The position numbers were made by a program, and so were the translations under genes. The notes below the pieces were generated by a model. That model saw only the letters and a program-made list of their open reading frames with translations, was not told the origin of the DNA and did no database searches. A DNA stretch of 64,000 nt. Source: Edaphochlamys debaryana. Taxonomy: Eukaryota; Chlorophyta; Chlorophyceae; Chlamydomonadales. This document shows positions 10,025-22,589 of the stretch, piece by piece (positions within the stretch are counted from its first letter, which is position 1; every line of letters starts with the position of its first letter). The stretch covers positions 310,001-374,000 of the forward strand of contig JAEHOE010000008.1 of NCBI GenBank assembly GCA_016858145.1, read 5' to 3'.

Positions 10025-13000
10025 ATGGGCAAGGGAGAGGAATGCAGCTCGGAGCAGGTCGGTGACGGGCTGTGTGAGGTAGTGCGGCCGGGGCCTGCAC
10101 ATCTAACACCGGTTACTGCTACAGGTGGTGCTTAACAAGGAGGAGGAGCGGACTGGCGAAGAAGACGGTGAAGCGCCTGGGTTTTCGGACCGGCCGCGCC
10201 CGGCCCCCCCCCGCCGTGGCGTGTCTCTCCTCACGTTGGGCCTACTTGTGGCTGTGGCGTTGCTAGCCGGAATTGGGGCAGGCGAGTTTGCGTGCGGGTT
10301 GAGGGGGGGGGCGGGGGGTGGAGGGGTGCAAGTACGGAACTCAGGACCTCGCGGCCGCCGGCTACTGCCAACTGCGGCTCGGAAGTATCCGCTCCTCCAA
10401 TGCATACTCTTGCCACGACACCCCCCCGCCGCCCAGGCTTTGGGATAGGCTGGGCCAGCCGCGGCGCAGCAGACGACGATGGCGGCGGCGCACCGTCGCC
10501 GGTAGGGCCCGCAGAGCCTTGCCGCCAGCCCAGGAGAGCGCTCATCCTGTGCCTGCTGCCTGGCCACTTGGCACCATACCAATGGCCTGACCGCCAGCCG
10601 CCTGTGCCTGGCCGCAGGCTGAGGGGGCTTCAGTGACTGTGTACTCCAACATCGACCGCCTGCTGCCCCTGCGGCCGCTGTCCGCGCTCGGGGAGGCCTC
10701 CAACGGTGGGGGTGTTGTGCGCCCCTGGAGCGGGTTCCTGTGCTGCGGCCCGCTCCGACTGCCTACCAGGCAGTGCCAATCGGATTATCAGCCTGCCAGA
10801 CTGCAACATCCTAGACAAAGCCCTGATCCCTTCACACCGTTTCGCTCCGCGCCCACAGCTGCTGTGGCGGAGGTGGCGGAGCAGTGGGCCCGCGTGCGCC
10901 CCGCCCTGGTCGCCATTGCGCCCCTCGTGTCGGCCATTGCCAACGACTCCACGGGTGGGGGCCGGGGCTGGCAGGGCGGGAATCCGCCAGAGAGGGAGGC
11001 TGCGCTGCTGCCCGCTGCCAGACAGATGGGCTGAGTGCCTTGCACCTGGGCCCCAGGGTCCGAGGCCGCACTCGTCAACGGCGCAAGGGTCCGCAGAGTC
11101 CGGCCCCGGCGCCCCGCCCCATCCCCATCCCTCCCCTCCCCTCCCCTACCCCCCCTTCCCCCAGTGGTGGACGCCCACGTGCTGCGCCTCTACGTGGCCT
11201 CCCTGGCGGACAGCCCAGCGGCGGCGGCCCTGCAGGTGCGGGCCCGGGCGGGGGCTGCCAGGGTGCGCCGCAGGGGCCACGGGGGCGTGGCCCCTGCGGG
11301 TTACCGGTACGCTGCTTGGGCCAACAATGGGGTCGCCGTTGGGGCCACGGGGTGGTCCCCGTCCAGACCCTGGCGCCTTTCAGCAACTCCTCACGGCTAC
11401 CATACCCCGGGGCTCCCCGGCCTCCCAGCCCTTGTCGTTCAGCTGAGCCCCGCACGAGCTCATACGGCAACGGCATGGCTTCCCTCTGATGTGTCGTACG
11501 TGCTGCCATTACCCTGTCACCCTACATCTCTCACGTGCCCTCCCCCCAACAGGCCGGGCTCATGGAGCAGGCCCAGCGGCTGCTGGTGAACCCACGTGTG
11601 CCGGCCCGCCTGTACGACGTCACGTGGGCGCTGGTGCGGGTGTTCCGGCAGGCGACCCGCGCTGCGCAGCTGAACGGCAACCTCAGCAGCGCGGCGCTGG
11701 GGGGCGGGGGCGGCTCGAGGCGGCTGCTGCAGGCGGGGGGCGGCGGCGCGGAGGCGGGGGCGCGGGGCGGCGCCAATGCGGCCATCTACGCACTGGTGGG
11801 GCGGCACGGGGGAGGGGAGGGGGGTGTTTGTTGCTGAGCGGGAACGCGTGGAGGGGGGGAGTGCAGGGAGCTGGCATGATGTCCGAGAGAGCAGGACGCA
11901 GGGCGTTGGGCGCGCACGTACCTCACATGCATCTCGTTAGCTCTCCCCCTCGCTTCTACCTCTCCCTCCGCCCCGCCTCGGGCCCAGGTGGTGGACGCCC
12001 TGAACCACCCCGCACTGGTCTCCGCGCGGGGGGTGCTGCTGGAGCTGTACCAGCAGGAGCCGCTGCAGGTGGGGGGCGGGGGCCGCGGGGTTTCGCCAGG
12101 GGAGCAGTGGACAGTGACCTGGACTTCCGAAAGCCAAATTTGACTGTGCGGGTGTGGTGGGGGGTGCGAAGAAGGCCCGGTCGGGACTCGGGAGGGCCGG
12201 GAGGGCAGCGGACGGCTGGGCGAGCGCTGGGCCCTTAGCCCCACCCCACCTTCAAGAGCTGTGAGCCCCTTCCCCACGTCCCGCCCCCTCCACCCCACCC
12301 CCCAGGACCTGCTGGTGGCCCTGTGGCTGACGCTGCGGAGCCTGGCGGCAGACATGCCCGCGCTGAGGGAGCTGGCGGCGGCGGCCCACCCCGACCCGCC
12401 GCCGCCCGTGCTGGGGACGCAGGAGGTGGTTGTGGAGGCGGGGCAACTGGCGTGGGCCGGAGGGGTGAGCGCGGGCGGGGGTGGATACGGCTCGTTAGCG
12501 TTGCAGAACTCCCGCCTGCCTACTTCTCAGCTCCCACCCATCTGCCCTTCCCGAACCGCACGCCAGGAGCACACCGTGACACGCGTTGACTGCTTCCAAC
12601 GTGCCTAGGCCGGCCTCTGACTCCCTCCCCTTCGCAATCCCTTAGAAAGCGAACTCCCCCAATCCCTTCCCCCTCCCTCCCCGCAGGCCCCCCTCACGGT
12701 GCTCCCCGACCTGCCCCCCCTCGTGGCGCTGGAGGAGGAGGAGGGCGGCGAGCCAGTCACGGACGGCACGCGGCGGCGGCGGCGGCTGGCGGCGGCGGCG
12801 GGGCTCAGCGTCATGACGGAGCCGCCGCCGGGCTTCGCGGCGCGGCCCCCGGGCGACAAGCCGCCGCTGCTCATACCCCTGGTATTCCACATCCTGGCCT
12901 ACAGGTGGGGCGGCGTGTTACAGGCTACTCTCACCAACGGACCCGCGTAACTTGGGCCACTTGCGTGTCTCGACTAGCGGCATTCGGGTGGTCGGGCCAT

Positions 13001-16000
13001 GGCCCGGGTGTGCCCTCAAGCTGCCTAGCTGCCTAGCTGCCTGGAGGCATGCGTCCAGCGCTCCCACCTGCTTCCAGCCCCGCACGGCTCATGTCCTCCC
13101 GGCCCTGCCTCCCCACACCCCAACCCCGACCCAGGAATGATGACGGCAGCCTGGGCCCGCCCGGCCTGGACTCGGCGGCCCGGCAGGTGGCCCGGCTGGT
13201 GGGGGTGGCCAACGCCCTGGCGGCGCCCGCGGGGGTGCAGCTGTTCGCACGGGAGGTGCGGGCCGACACGGACAGGTGCCGGGGCTGGGGGAGGGGGAGC
13301 CACAGAAAGAGGATGGCGTGTTGGTGGTGACTGGAGTGGGGATGTGGGGGCTCTTCAACCGGGGTCCCCAACCGCCCGCCTGGTTCCTGCGGGCCCTCGG
13401 CGCCCCCCAGGTGGCCGTACCTGCTGACGTACGGCACTAACCGCACCACGTGGCTCCGCTGCGCCGCCGACTCCTCATACGCCTACGAGCTGTGCGGCGG
13501 AGTCATGCGCTCCGCGGCGGCGGACTTCCCGCGATCGGTGAGCGCGCGTCCGTATCCCCTTGCCCTGGCCAAGTTGCCTGCGCCTCTGCGATCCATGAGC
13601 GCCCCGCCCTTGTGACCCGCCGCCACGATTCGTCCCCGTGTGCATTCTCGCTGAGCTGAGGGACAGGCGGGTTGTGCGGCACGCGATGGGTTGCCCGGTC
13701 ACGACATAACACTCAAGGTTACCACCGTTGCCCCCCCCGTGCGCGTAACTCCACCGCCCAGATCAACGTGTTTGTGGTCAGCGACGGGCCCCCGGCCAAG
13801 TACTACGGATACGCGTTCGCGCCCGGCAGCGCCACCGACGCCCTCTACGGGTGCGTGCTGCACCCCCAGCTTCTATAGCCGTTGCATTCCGGGCGGATGG
13901 CAGCCCGGCTACAGCATCCGACAGCCTTGGTACTCACCCGGGTATGGCCTCCCACCTGCCTTGCTTCCCTGACCCCGCCGCCCCCGTTCTTGCAGGCACG
14001 TTGGCCTCACGTGGCAGGTGGTCAACACGGGCGGCGGCAACGGACAGAGCGCCTACGAGACGGGCGCAGTGACGCTGTGGCACGAGGTGCGCGGCTTGAC
14101 GGGGACGAAGCGGGCAGGGGACCGTGCGGCCAGCAAGACCCCACCCGCTGCACTTGGTGGCCTTCTACCGCACCCTGCTCCAAACGCCTGCTGAGGGCCC
14201 CGTTGCGGCCTCACCCTTGCCTCCCCCGTTGCCTCACTCTCCAGGCCCATGGTCCACACTCTGAGCCACCTCCTCAACCCTCACTCCACCCGCACGCCCC
14301 CACGCCCCCACGTCCCCATGTACCCACGTCCCCACCACCCGCGGCCCCCATTCCCTCCGCTCAGCAATAAACACGCCCCCCCCACACACAGGTGATGCAC
14401 CACCTGGGTCTGCCCCACACCTTCTCAACCAACGGCACCTGCACCGAGGAGGCGGCAGACGGCCTGCCCGACACCCCCGTCACCAGCGGGCCCGTGTGGG
14501 GGCAGCCCTGGGCCACAGACGCCTACGTGGCCTGCCTGCAGGCCATGCAGTACGACATGCAGGTACGGCAGTGGTTGCAGCGCGTGTGGCCCGGTGCGTA
14601 CTTCGGTAGTATGCCCTTGCGGTGCCTTTCTCATCAGGGCATGGTGCCTGGCTCCTGCCCTGTCCGCAGAACGACTGGGCGCGCATCTACAGCGCCTGGC
14701 GCATGCGGCTGGGCATCCCGGCGGTGAGCGGGAGGCGGGCCGGGCCCGATGCGGGCTGGTGCTGCTGTGGGGCGCTGTCCGTCGGTGCGAGGCTGCCTGG
14801 GCTCCTTGATGACAACCTCTCCCTGCCCTGCGTCCTCCCTCTGAACCCTAGGGCGACCAGCGCCCCTTTGCCAAGTCCTGCCCCGGGAAGCCCGGACAGG
14901 ATGAGCTGGCGAATTACGTGAGCGGGGCCGGGGGAATCGCCTGTGGGTGGTCAGCCAAATCCGGCGCACGTGACAGCTTTGCACCACCACAGCAACCTTT
15001 AGCAAATGCCATAGCCGCAGCCCAAATGTCCATTTCGCGTGCTATACACGCCAGGTGACGTACTCGTACGACGCATGCTACGCGGCGTACGGCCACGCCA
15101 CGCCGGACCAGGTTCGCGCGATGCACGTGGCGGCGGCACGGGACAACCCCCTGCTGTACGCATGGGCCCAGGTGAGCTCATGTGTGCAAGAGAAACACAG
15201 TGCGGGAATTGACTGCGGGGGACGCACCTTCGTGAGCGAGGGCTCCCTGAGTGCAGCTGTCTCGCTATGGCCGATGCTGCTAAGGGCCTCCCGCTGTCGC
15301 GAGTGATTGTGCCGTGCCTTCAATGCCTGCATCCTTCCCCTGAACTCCCCCCCCCCGCCTGCAGTACTACGCCCTCAACCCCCCACCCGAGGCGGTGGCG
15401 GGGCGGCTGCCGGCGTCGACCTCGCCGCCCCCCCCCCCGTCCGACGCAGCCTCCTCGCTGCGGATATGCCCGCCGCAGTTCACCCGCAGGTGAGGGCCTC
15501 TGCCCCGCCTCCTTGCCCCCAGCCTGCCCCATGCCGGGCACCTGGACCGGACCGTGCCTGCCGGTGATTTCGATGCGGCAGGCAGCGCCCCTGACGCCTT
15601 GCCGTCCGCCCTCCCCGCCCCTGCTCCCCGCTCCCGACTCCTGTGCCCCCCAGCGGCTGCCGCTGCAAGGACAGCTGGACGTATGACGGAGTGGTGTACA
15701 ACGGCTGCGTAACGCCCCAGGGAGGCAACGACACCAGCACGTGGTGCGCAGTGGTGAGTGCCGTACCGCCTGCCGTACGTGCCGCATCGTACCTCATTCC
15801 GGGAGCAGCACCGCAGACATGAGCCTCGCGTGGCTTTGTGACGCCAGCGGGAGCCCCACGCTGCCAACCTCTCGTCGTCGTCCTGTGTGCGGTGTGCGGT
15901 GCCCCAGGTGCTGGAGGACGGGTGCGGGGGCCCCAGCAACGGGTGGTGGGACCGCTGTGTGCCCGTGGCTACCCTGGGCTGCCGCCTGCTGGCCCCCTCG

Positions 16001-17064
16001 CCGCCGCCGTCGCCACCGCCACCGCCGTCGCCGCCTCCGCCCGCGCCGCCGCCGCCGTCCGCCACCGCCACGGTCAATTGCGGCCCAGGTAAGGCCAGCC
16101 CCTACGCGCCATCCATTCCGTGCCCTGCACTCCGTCCATGCCACCAGTACTCAAGTCAGACACCCCCTGCACCCGGGCCCAACCCCGCTCCCCCTGCCCC
16201 TGACCGCCACCGCAGGTGCCCCCACGCGCCAGGGCCTCACGTGCACCACAGGGCGCTGGACCACGGCCGCCACGGGCGGGGCGCGCTTCAGCGGCTGCGC
16301 CAACCCCGACTCCCGCCCCGAGGGCCCCTGGTGCGCCCTGGCCAAGGGCAGCCTCACGCCCAGCGGAGCCAACTGGGACCTCTGCCTGCCCCGCTGCGGC
16401 AACACCACCGCGGGGGGCACCAACTCTACAACGGGAGGGAGCGGCTCCGTGCCACAGCCGGCGCTCGGTGGGTGGGGGGGCTCAGCGGGTGGCGGCGCCC
16501 TGTGCCTTGCAACTTGGCGAGCTACAGCGTTGATTGGACTCATGGGCCCAGACGCTCCCTTTGCCGCTACTCGCTGCCATGCAGCCCACGGCCTCAGCGC
16601 TGCATCTCCTGCCCACACAGCCCCGCCGTGCGACCGTGTGTCTCCCTCTGCCCCCACCCTCGTCCCCTCCACGCAGGCTGCACGTCCACGGCGCAGGGCC
16701 TGCCCACGGACTGCACCTGCAAGGCCTCATGGGCCGCCAAGGTGGGTGCCGTAGGACTGCGGGGGTCGCCACGGTAGTCAGCTTGTGGCGTGTATCGTAG
16801 TGGGTTCGGGGTGCAAGGGGTGACCACGCGCCTGCGCCCAGGCTGGAGCGCACCACCATCTTCACATGTGCTGCGATGATGCCCGGATACCCCCTTTATG
16901 CCCATCCCATGCCCTCGCAGGCGAGCAATGGCAGCACCGTGCGTGTTTCGGGCTGCGCCTCGTTTCCCGCGCTCGACCCCCGGCCCGTGTGCGTGGTGGA
17001 GGGCTGCAAGCAGCGGCGGCTGAACGGGCAGGTCCACACCTGCACCTGCCCTGTTGCCATTTAA
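10025..17064 (+). CDS. membrane-anchored M43 (pappalysin-like) zinc metalloprotease
   Basis: Twenty-three exons from the ATG at 10025 to the TAA at 17062-17064 sum to exactly 950 residues plus stop, with every phase consistent. A short acidic and Pro-rich N-terminus precedes a hydrophobic helix (about residues 44-62, SLLTLGLLVAVALLAGIGA), which would act as a signal-anchor and place the rest outside. The zinc site HEVMHHLGLPH (about residues 525-535) matches HExxHxxGxxH of metzincins and is split by the intron 14087-14391. The downstream NYVTYSYDAC...TPDQVRAM segment matches the M43 Met-turn region, but the expected Met is Val (about residue 624). The C-terminus has a PPSPPPP linker and three Cys-rich modules, as in volvocine wall and matrix proteins. 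It probably processes extracellular matrix or cell wall. Intron 2 is GC-AG. Cleavage activity is uncertain because of the Met-turn change. Confidence 0.82.
13414..13435. repeat. inverted repeat GCCGTAC / GTACGGC inside protease exon
   Basis: The arms gccgtac (13414-13420) and gtacggc (13429-13435) flank an 8-bp loop within the coding exon. The same arm sequence recurs as palindromes in the AASDH-like gene. Confidence 0.6.
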
Positions 17065-17544
17065 GCGCAGAGCCGGAGAGGCTTGTGGCGCCGAGGAGAA
17101 GTGCTGGGGCAGGCTGGGGCAGGCTGGCGCTGGGGCTGGGCCCGGGGCCTGCTTCTGTCACGAGGCTCCGTGAGGCGGCCGGGTAGAGCTGGCTGGGCAG
17201 AAAGGATTGGCCTACTGGGGCGTGCGACGGAGCGTGTTCGGAAGTATTGGCAGCGAAACGAGTGATTAACGTGATGCAGAGAGGGCAGCGACGAGGGGGC
17301 AGTGCTCGCAGAAGAGCGCTGGGCGCGCGGGGGCGGCGGTGAGCACGGTGGGGTACGTGCCATGCAATGTGTCGCGCCCCAAGACCCAGTGCTCCCCCAA
17401 GGCCATGCCACTCGTCACCAGTCACCACTCAATCGACGTACTGCGATACACAACACGAAGCAGAGAAAGCGGGTCAAAGGGCGAGACATTCTGCTGCCCG
17501 CTGCACGTTATCCCCACAACTTGGCTTGAAGCGAACCACGCGAC
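17065..17544. other. intergenic spacer
   Basis: This is the 3' flank of the protease gene and the leader of the ZCCHC10-like gene. I see no supported gene. Open frames here are short and lack splice-consistent continuation. Confidence 0.4.
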
Positions 17545-19355
17545 ATGAGCCTTCTCGGCTCATCGAGCGTCCATCTTTCGGGCCGCTTCTCGGTACGCGT
17601 AGGCATGGGACGGCGACTTGGGCCCTCGCGCAGCTCGACAGTAACAAAGGGCTTGTGGTTGCCCACAGGCGCAAGGAGCGGCAGGAGGCAGCCAACAGAA
17701 CAGGCAACAAGCCAGGTGCGCGGAGTCGTGGCGGGAAATGTGTAGCACCCTTTTGGTCACGCACCTACCTGCATGGGAGGCGTCCTATACCGGGCCGAAT
17801 GCGTGGGGCAAAAGGGGACGAGGGGGAGGGAGGTCTGGGCGGCGTCGGCTTGGGTCTCGGCGCCGAGTTGGGTCTGGGCTATGGGTTGCTCTGTGTGCGG
17901 CACCAGCCTCGCGGCTTGCGGGGGGGAGGGTTCCTGGCATGTTTGGCGCTTGGTGGCCCTGCTGGGGGGGCTTGCTGGCCTGTGGCGGGGCGTTTCGGCG
18001 CTTGGGCGGCGTGGTTTGCGGGGGTAGGGCTTGCTGGGGGATATGGGAGCGGGCGCTGGTGTGAGGGTCGTGGGTCCGATCCTGTTGTTCGGGGTTCACG
18101 CCGTGCGTTTGACTGGTCACACTCAACCGGCTGGGCTGACTTCCGATGCTTGCCCTGGCTGACTCAGTTGGTGCTGTCGCAAGACCTGGGGTCTCAGGGC
18201 TTCAGACGATACTCCTGGCATTCGGGACAGGGGGAAAGGCGATCGAGGGCTGCAGGCCCACCAAAGCGGCCCTCGCATCCTATCCTGGCTCCTCGCAGGT
18301 GCCAGAGATGCCTGCAAGTCGGGCACTGGACATACGAGTGCAAGAATGATCCTGCTTACGCTGCTCGCCCGTCAAGGTAGGGAAAGGGCAGGATGGGTGG
18401 GGGGAGTTCGGGCTGGTGAGGACTAGCTCACTTCGGACGGCATATCGTGCATGCAAGACTGAAACCATCCGCGTTCGTGCGCCGCTTGCCTGTTTAACCT
18501 TGCCGTTTGCCCCCCGCTACCCCAACGCCTATACAGGACTCAGCAGCTGAAGGCGCCCAGGGTGAGGCAGTAGGGCAGGGGGCAAGGGTCTTCTCTTCCC
18601 GTTGCGGGGTGGGACGGTTTGGAACAGGACTAGCGGCCTAACCAGTACTCCGATCAACCTGGGGTTCATACACGTGCTGGCACCAGTCCCTCACCATCTC
18701 CAGTTACGGCACACCCAAACCAGCATCCGTCTCCCTGGGCTGTGCTTCTCTGGCGAGGCGACACCGCCCCGCCCATGTTTCAAGCCCCCGTCCTCCCCAC
18801 CGCCCTGCCTCTCCCCCCCCTGCCCCACAGAACAAGCAGCGCTTTATGGCCCCCGATGAGGTACCGGAGGAGTTCCGCCCACGCGATCCCGAGGAGGACA
18901 AGAAGGGCAAAGGAGGGTCGCGCGGCCGCGACCGCGACCGGGACGCGGACCAGAAGAAGAAGCGGCGGCGCTCGCCCTCCAGCTCATCCTCCTCCTCCTC
19001 AGACGACTCCTCGTCTTCCGGCGACAGCTCCAGCTCCAGCGGATCCGACACCAGCTCAGATTCCGGAACCAGCTCGGGATCGGGCAAGAGCTCGGACTCG
19101 GCGGACTCGGGCAAGGCCAAGGGCAAGGGCAAGGGCAAGAAGCGGTCTCGGTCGAGCAGCTCCAGCTCCAGCGATGACAGCGACAGCAGCAAGTCGAGTG
19201 GCAGCAGCAGCAGCAGCGACAGCGGCAGCAGCAGTAGCAGCAGCGGGAGCGACAGCGGGAGCGGGTCCGACAGTGACTCGGGGGACAGCGGGGGCGGCAA
19301 GGGCAAGGGCAAGGGGCGGGGCGGCAAGCGCGACCGCAAGCGGCGGGAGAGCTGA
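17545..19355 (+). CDS. ZCCHC10-like zinc-knuckle protein with Ser-rich tail
   Basis: Five exons (17545-17592, 17669-17715, 18299-18376, 18537-18561, 18831-19355) give 240 residues plus stop with consistent phases. The single CCHC knuckle CQRCLQVGHWTYEC, followed by ARPSRTQQLKAPR, is the diagnostic core of the ZCCHC10 family. After it come APDEVPEEF and a long Ser-rich acidic region with Arg/Lys/Asp tracts, ending in KGKGRGGKRDRKRRES. Family members are nuclear and are found near splicing factors; the exact role is unknown. The first two short exons are the weakest part. Another frame through exon 2 also looks protein-like, but only the chosen frame joins the knuckle in phase. Intron 2 is unusually long (583 bp), and the window has a G-rich open stretch there. 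Confidence 0.75.
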
Positions 19356-20822
19356 GGCGGGGCACGTGGGGTGACGCTCAGCCTGGGCTGATGGCTCCAG
19401 GGGCGACCGCATGGCCTCGGGCCGTTGCTGCGGCTTCGCTGGCGACCTCTGCGGCGGACTCTTGGGCGGATGCAGACCTGAGGCAGAGCCCGAAGCCATG
19501 GAGCCTTGGAGAGGTTCGAGAGCTGTAGTTGAGCTTGGGAGGAGCTGACCTGAGCCGTGGATGCGGCGACCGCAGACGGCGGTGTGGGGCCTGTCGAGGC
19601 GGGCAGCTGGAGACGGGCATGCACTGGGGCCAGGCGTGGACTCATTGGGGGGCGGTGATTTGCAGGCATGGCCTGTGTATCTGGGGGCCGCCGGGGTAAG
19701 ACAGTGCAATCGTTACAGAGCTCCAGGTACAGAGCCCCGGTAAAGCAGACGCCCGGCCGGGGCCGCGCTGTAGCCTTGATCTCCAAGACCCGGCCCCTCC
19801 ATACAAGGCACAGAAGGAGGATCCTCTGTGCTAGCAGTTCCCATGAACATGATCCAGCCACACAACCGCATGTATCAGCAATGCCACCATGAGAAGGAAG
19901 AGTCTACGTTGCCAACGCCAGCCTAACAGAGTGTCCCACCTTGAAGGCAGCGCACAAAGGCCCATCACCCAGCAGTCCCAGGACTCCCAGCTGCTCGACA
20001 GCCATCACCTTGTCACCGTCACCAAGCAGACTAATAAGCACCCACCCTACCAGTCCCATGCCTCACAGCTATGCGTGCCAATCCCAACTGTCAAGCTCAG
20101 CCTAACCCACCCAACAAACACATTCAATGCGCCTCGTCATGTCGACCAGTTCGACACGCGGCCGCCCGCCAACCTACGTACACACGAACCCCGCCATGCT
20201 AGAAAGTGACAAGAAGGAGCCAGACATGCATCCGAGCGAGAGGTAGCTACCGGTATAACGTTGACCGCCACTAAAACCATGGCGTTGGTGTCAGTAACAC
20301 ATGAATTGGAATCTAGCCACCATACTCCCACCGGCCTTCCCTCCAAGTTCCTGCTCAGCGCGGCACGCGCCTTCTTGAGGCCCTCCTCCACCCGCAGCTG
20401 CCCAGCTAAGCACGGCTGTCATGCTCACCCGGCTCCGGGCCCAGCGCCCTGCAGCTGCAGCTCCCCGTCTCCTCGAGCGCGTGTTGCGTGTCAGCATGCG
20501 TTGTTGCTCAAAGCCGCAGCGCACAAGTTGCCGGTCGGCTGCAGCCCTGCCCCCCCCTCCCGGTCCGTTCCTCCCCAGCACTCCGTGTGACCGGTTCCCC
20601 ATGCAGGTTCTCGTTTAGGTCCCGATTACACCGATACCTCAGTCGGGTCAGCCCCGGTCCAGCAGGGCCGGGAAGCAGGCCATGGTCGGCTGCCTTCCAC
20701 GGCTGCAGCCCGCACGTGTGGCCGCCCTACAGTACTTGTGAAGGCGCGCGCCCTTCGGCGCAGACTCACACGACCTGCGCCTTCCGGCGAGCGCCCAGCC
20801 GCAGCGTCCGCCAGCGGCCGGC
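19356..20822. other. convergent intergenic region (3' flanks of ZCCHC10-like and PP2C genes)
   Basis: The region lies between two converging genes. Its middle (about 19890-20300) is clearly less GC-rich than the exons and contains no supported coding sequence. The right part holds the PP2C 3' UTR. Confidence 0.5.
20626..20630 (-). terminator. TGTAA polyadenylation signal of PP2C gene
   Basis: TTACA on the plus strand reads TGTAA on the minus strand, about 193 bp downstream of the PP2C stop codon. TGTAA is the usual poly(A) signal of volvocine nuclear genes. Confidence 0.5.
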
Positions 20823-22589
20823 TCAGCGCTGGAAGAGGATGACGACGCAGCTGATGTTGTCGTTGCTGCCCCGCCCCAGCGCCTCCTGCACGCACGGGGC
20901 AGGGGGGAGACAAGCAGACGCGGCGACTTCGTTTAGACAGAAGTGCGACTTCCCCACAGGCGCCTCAGCCCAAACGCCCTCTCCCTTCGCCTACATGGCA
21001 AGCACAGGCCCCCCAAGCCTTCACTCTTCAGCCCCTCCACGCCACCCCTCTCAACCCCCGTCCGCCCCCACCTCGGTGATCTTCTTGGCTGCCTGCTCGG
21101 GGTCCTTGATGTCGCGGATGAGCGTCACGGCCTCCTGGTTGCTCATCACGTCCCACAGCCCGTCGCTGGCCAGCAGCAGAAACTCGTCCTCGGCCGTCAG
21201 GTTCTCGTCCATCATGGCGGGGGTGGGCACCACGAACTTCTTGAGCGGCCGGTCGCCGAACGCGCGCGACACCGCCAGCACGCCCCCCACGCGCCACGTG
21301 CCCGCCCACACCACCACGCCGCCCGCCGACTCGATGCGCGTGCGCTCCTCCTTGACGTTGGGCTTATGGTCCACGGACAGCGCCACGGCTGCGCGCGGAA
21401 GGGGGAGAGGGGGATGAGGGCAGGCTCAGCGGCTTGATTCAGCGTGTCGGTCTGGCCGATGGTCGTCTCGCTGACGGCGCTGAGCCCCAGTGGTGCGGAG
21501 AGTAGGAGGGCACAGAGCAGGTACACCCGACCCACAGCGCAAGCCCGGAAACAAAAAGCCCCGCAGCAGGGTGGCGCACAGCCCCGCCAAGCCACGTAGC
21601 AGCGCGCGCAGCCCTGCCCTGCCCCTGCCCTGCCCGCTGCCCACCTCGCCCGCCCCGGCTCAGCACCGCCCGCGAGTCGCCCACGTTGGCCACCAGCAGC
21701 CGCTGGCCCACCAGCACCTGCACAAGGGCAAGCCGGACGGTGGTAGTCAGCACTCGAGCAACGCGCAGTGAACGGCACGACTGCAGCGTCCTACTGCGCC
21801 CGTGTGCGCGGCACCCGTGACGCGCACGTGCACGCACGAGACGTACCGCTGTCACGGCCGTGCAGCCGTCGTCGCGGCCGGCGGTGGCGTCCTGCTTCAG
21901 GTACTGCGCGTCGGTCACCTCGTAGGCCTCAGCTGCAGGTTGGGGGGCGGGGGACGGGAACGCGCCGAGGCTAACACAGCTAGCGCGACCGAGGGCACGT
22001 CGTGGGGAGCAGAGAAGTATGTCGGTGAGTCAGTTCGATATAACCCCCCCCTGACCCCCCCCCCCCCCGAGACCCCAAACGTACCCACGCAGCCGGGAAG
22101 GTCACTGACGAACTTCTGACTGCAAGGGGAGAGGCCGAGGGTCACAGGCCGGTCACCTCGGTGACTGATGCCCCCCCTGCCCCTTAAACCCACGCCCCGA
22201 GGACCACATGCTCCATGCTTCTGCCCACCTCTGCATCATGTTGGTGAACAGGTTGCAGCGCACATAGTCTGCGGCGTTGGGACCGCCATGGCCTGCAGCA
22301 ACAGGCGGGTGGGGTGGGTGACACCGACACACGCCACGGCCCCCAGATGACTGCACCGGCCCTGGCCTACCGTCAAAGATGCCAAAGAGACCTACAACCT
22401 GCTGCGTCCGCGGGTCCTTCCGGTACTGCGAGGATCACGGTTTCCTGGAAGTGAGGTGGGCGTTCGCAGCGCACCGGGCGGGGGTGCGAACCCGGCGCTC
22501 ACCCCAGCGCTGTGAAAGTCTTCCATGCTTGCCCGCTTGCCACGTAGCAGCGAGAATCCGTAGCTGACCTTGCCATCCTCCCTGCGCAT
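20823..22589 (-). CDS. plant-type PP2C serine/threonine phosphatase (PPM family)
   Basis: Eight exons (22589-22503, 22425-22371, 22292-22229, 22119-22085, 21932-21847, 21717-21645, 21388-21072, 20885-20823) sum to 259 residues plus stop. The catalytic motifs run in order: [20 protein letters not shown] (metal-binding Asp and Gly), [45 protein letters not shown], and the final [12 protein letters not shown]. All metal-coordinating aspartates I expect are present, so the enzyme should be an active Mn/Mg-dependent phosphatase. The nearest type is the compact plant PP2C group with no regulatory extension. The start ATG ([12 protein letters not shown]) lies just before the conserved core, and an additional upstream exon is possible. 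A broken copy of the 5' part lies at 27605-27885. Confidence 0.92.

Noticed and set aside
22022..22075. poly-C run as possible regulatory G-quadruplex
   Set aside because: Similar homopolymer C/G runs occur throughout the introns of this window and seem to be background.
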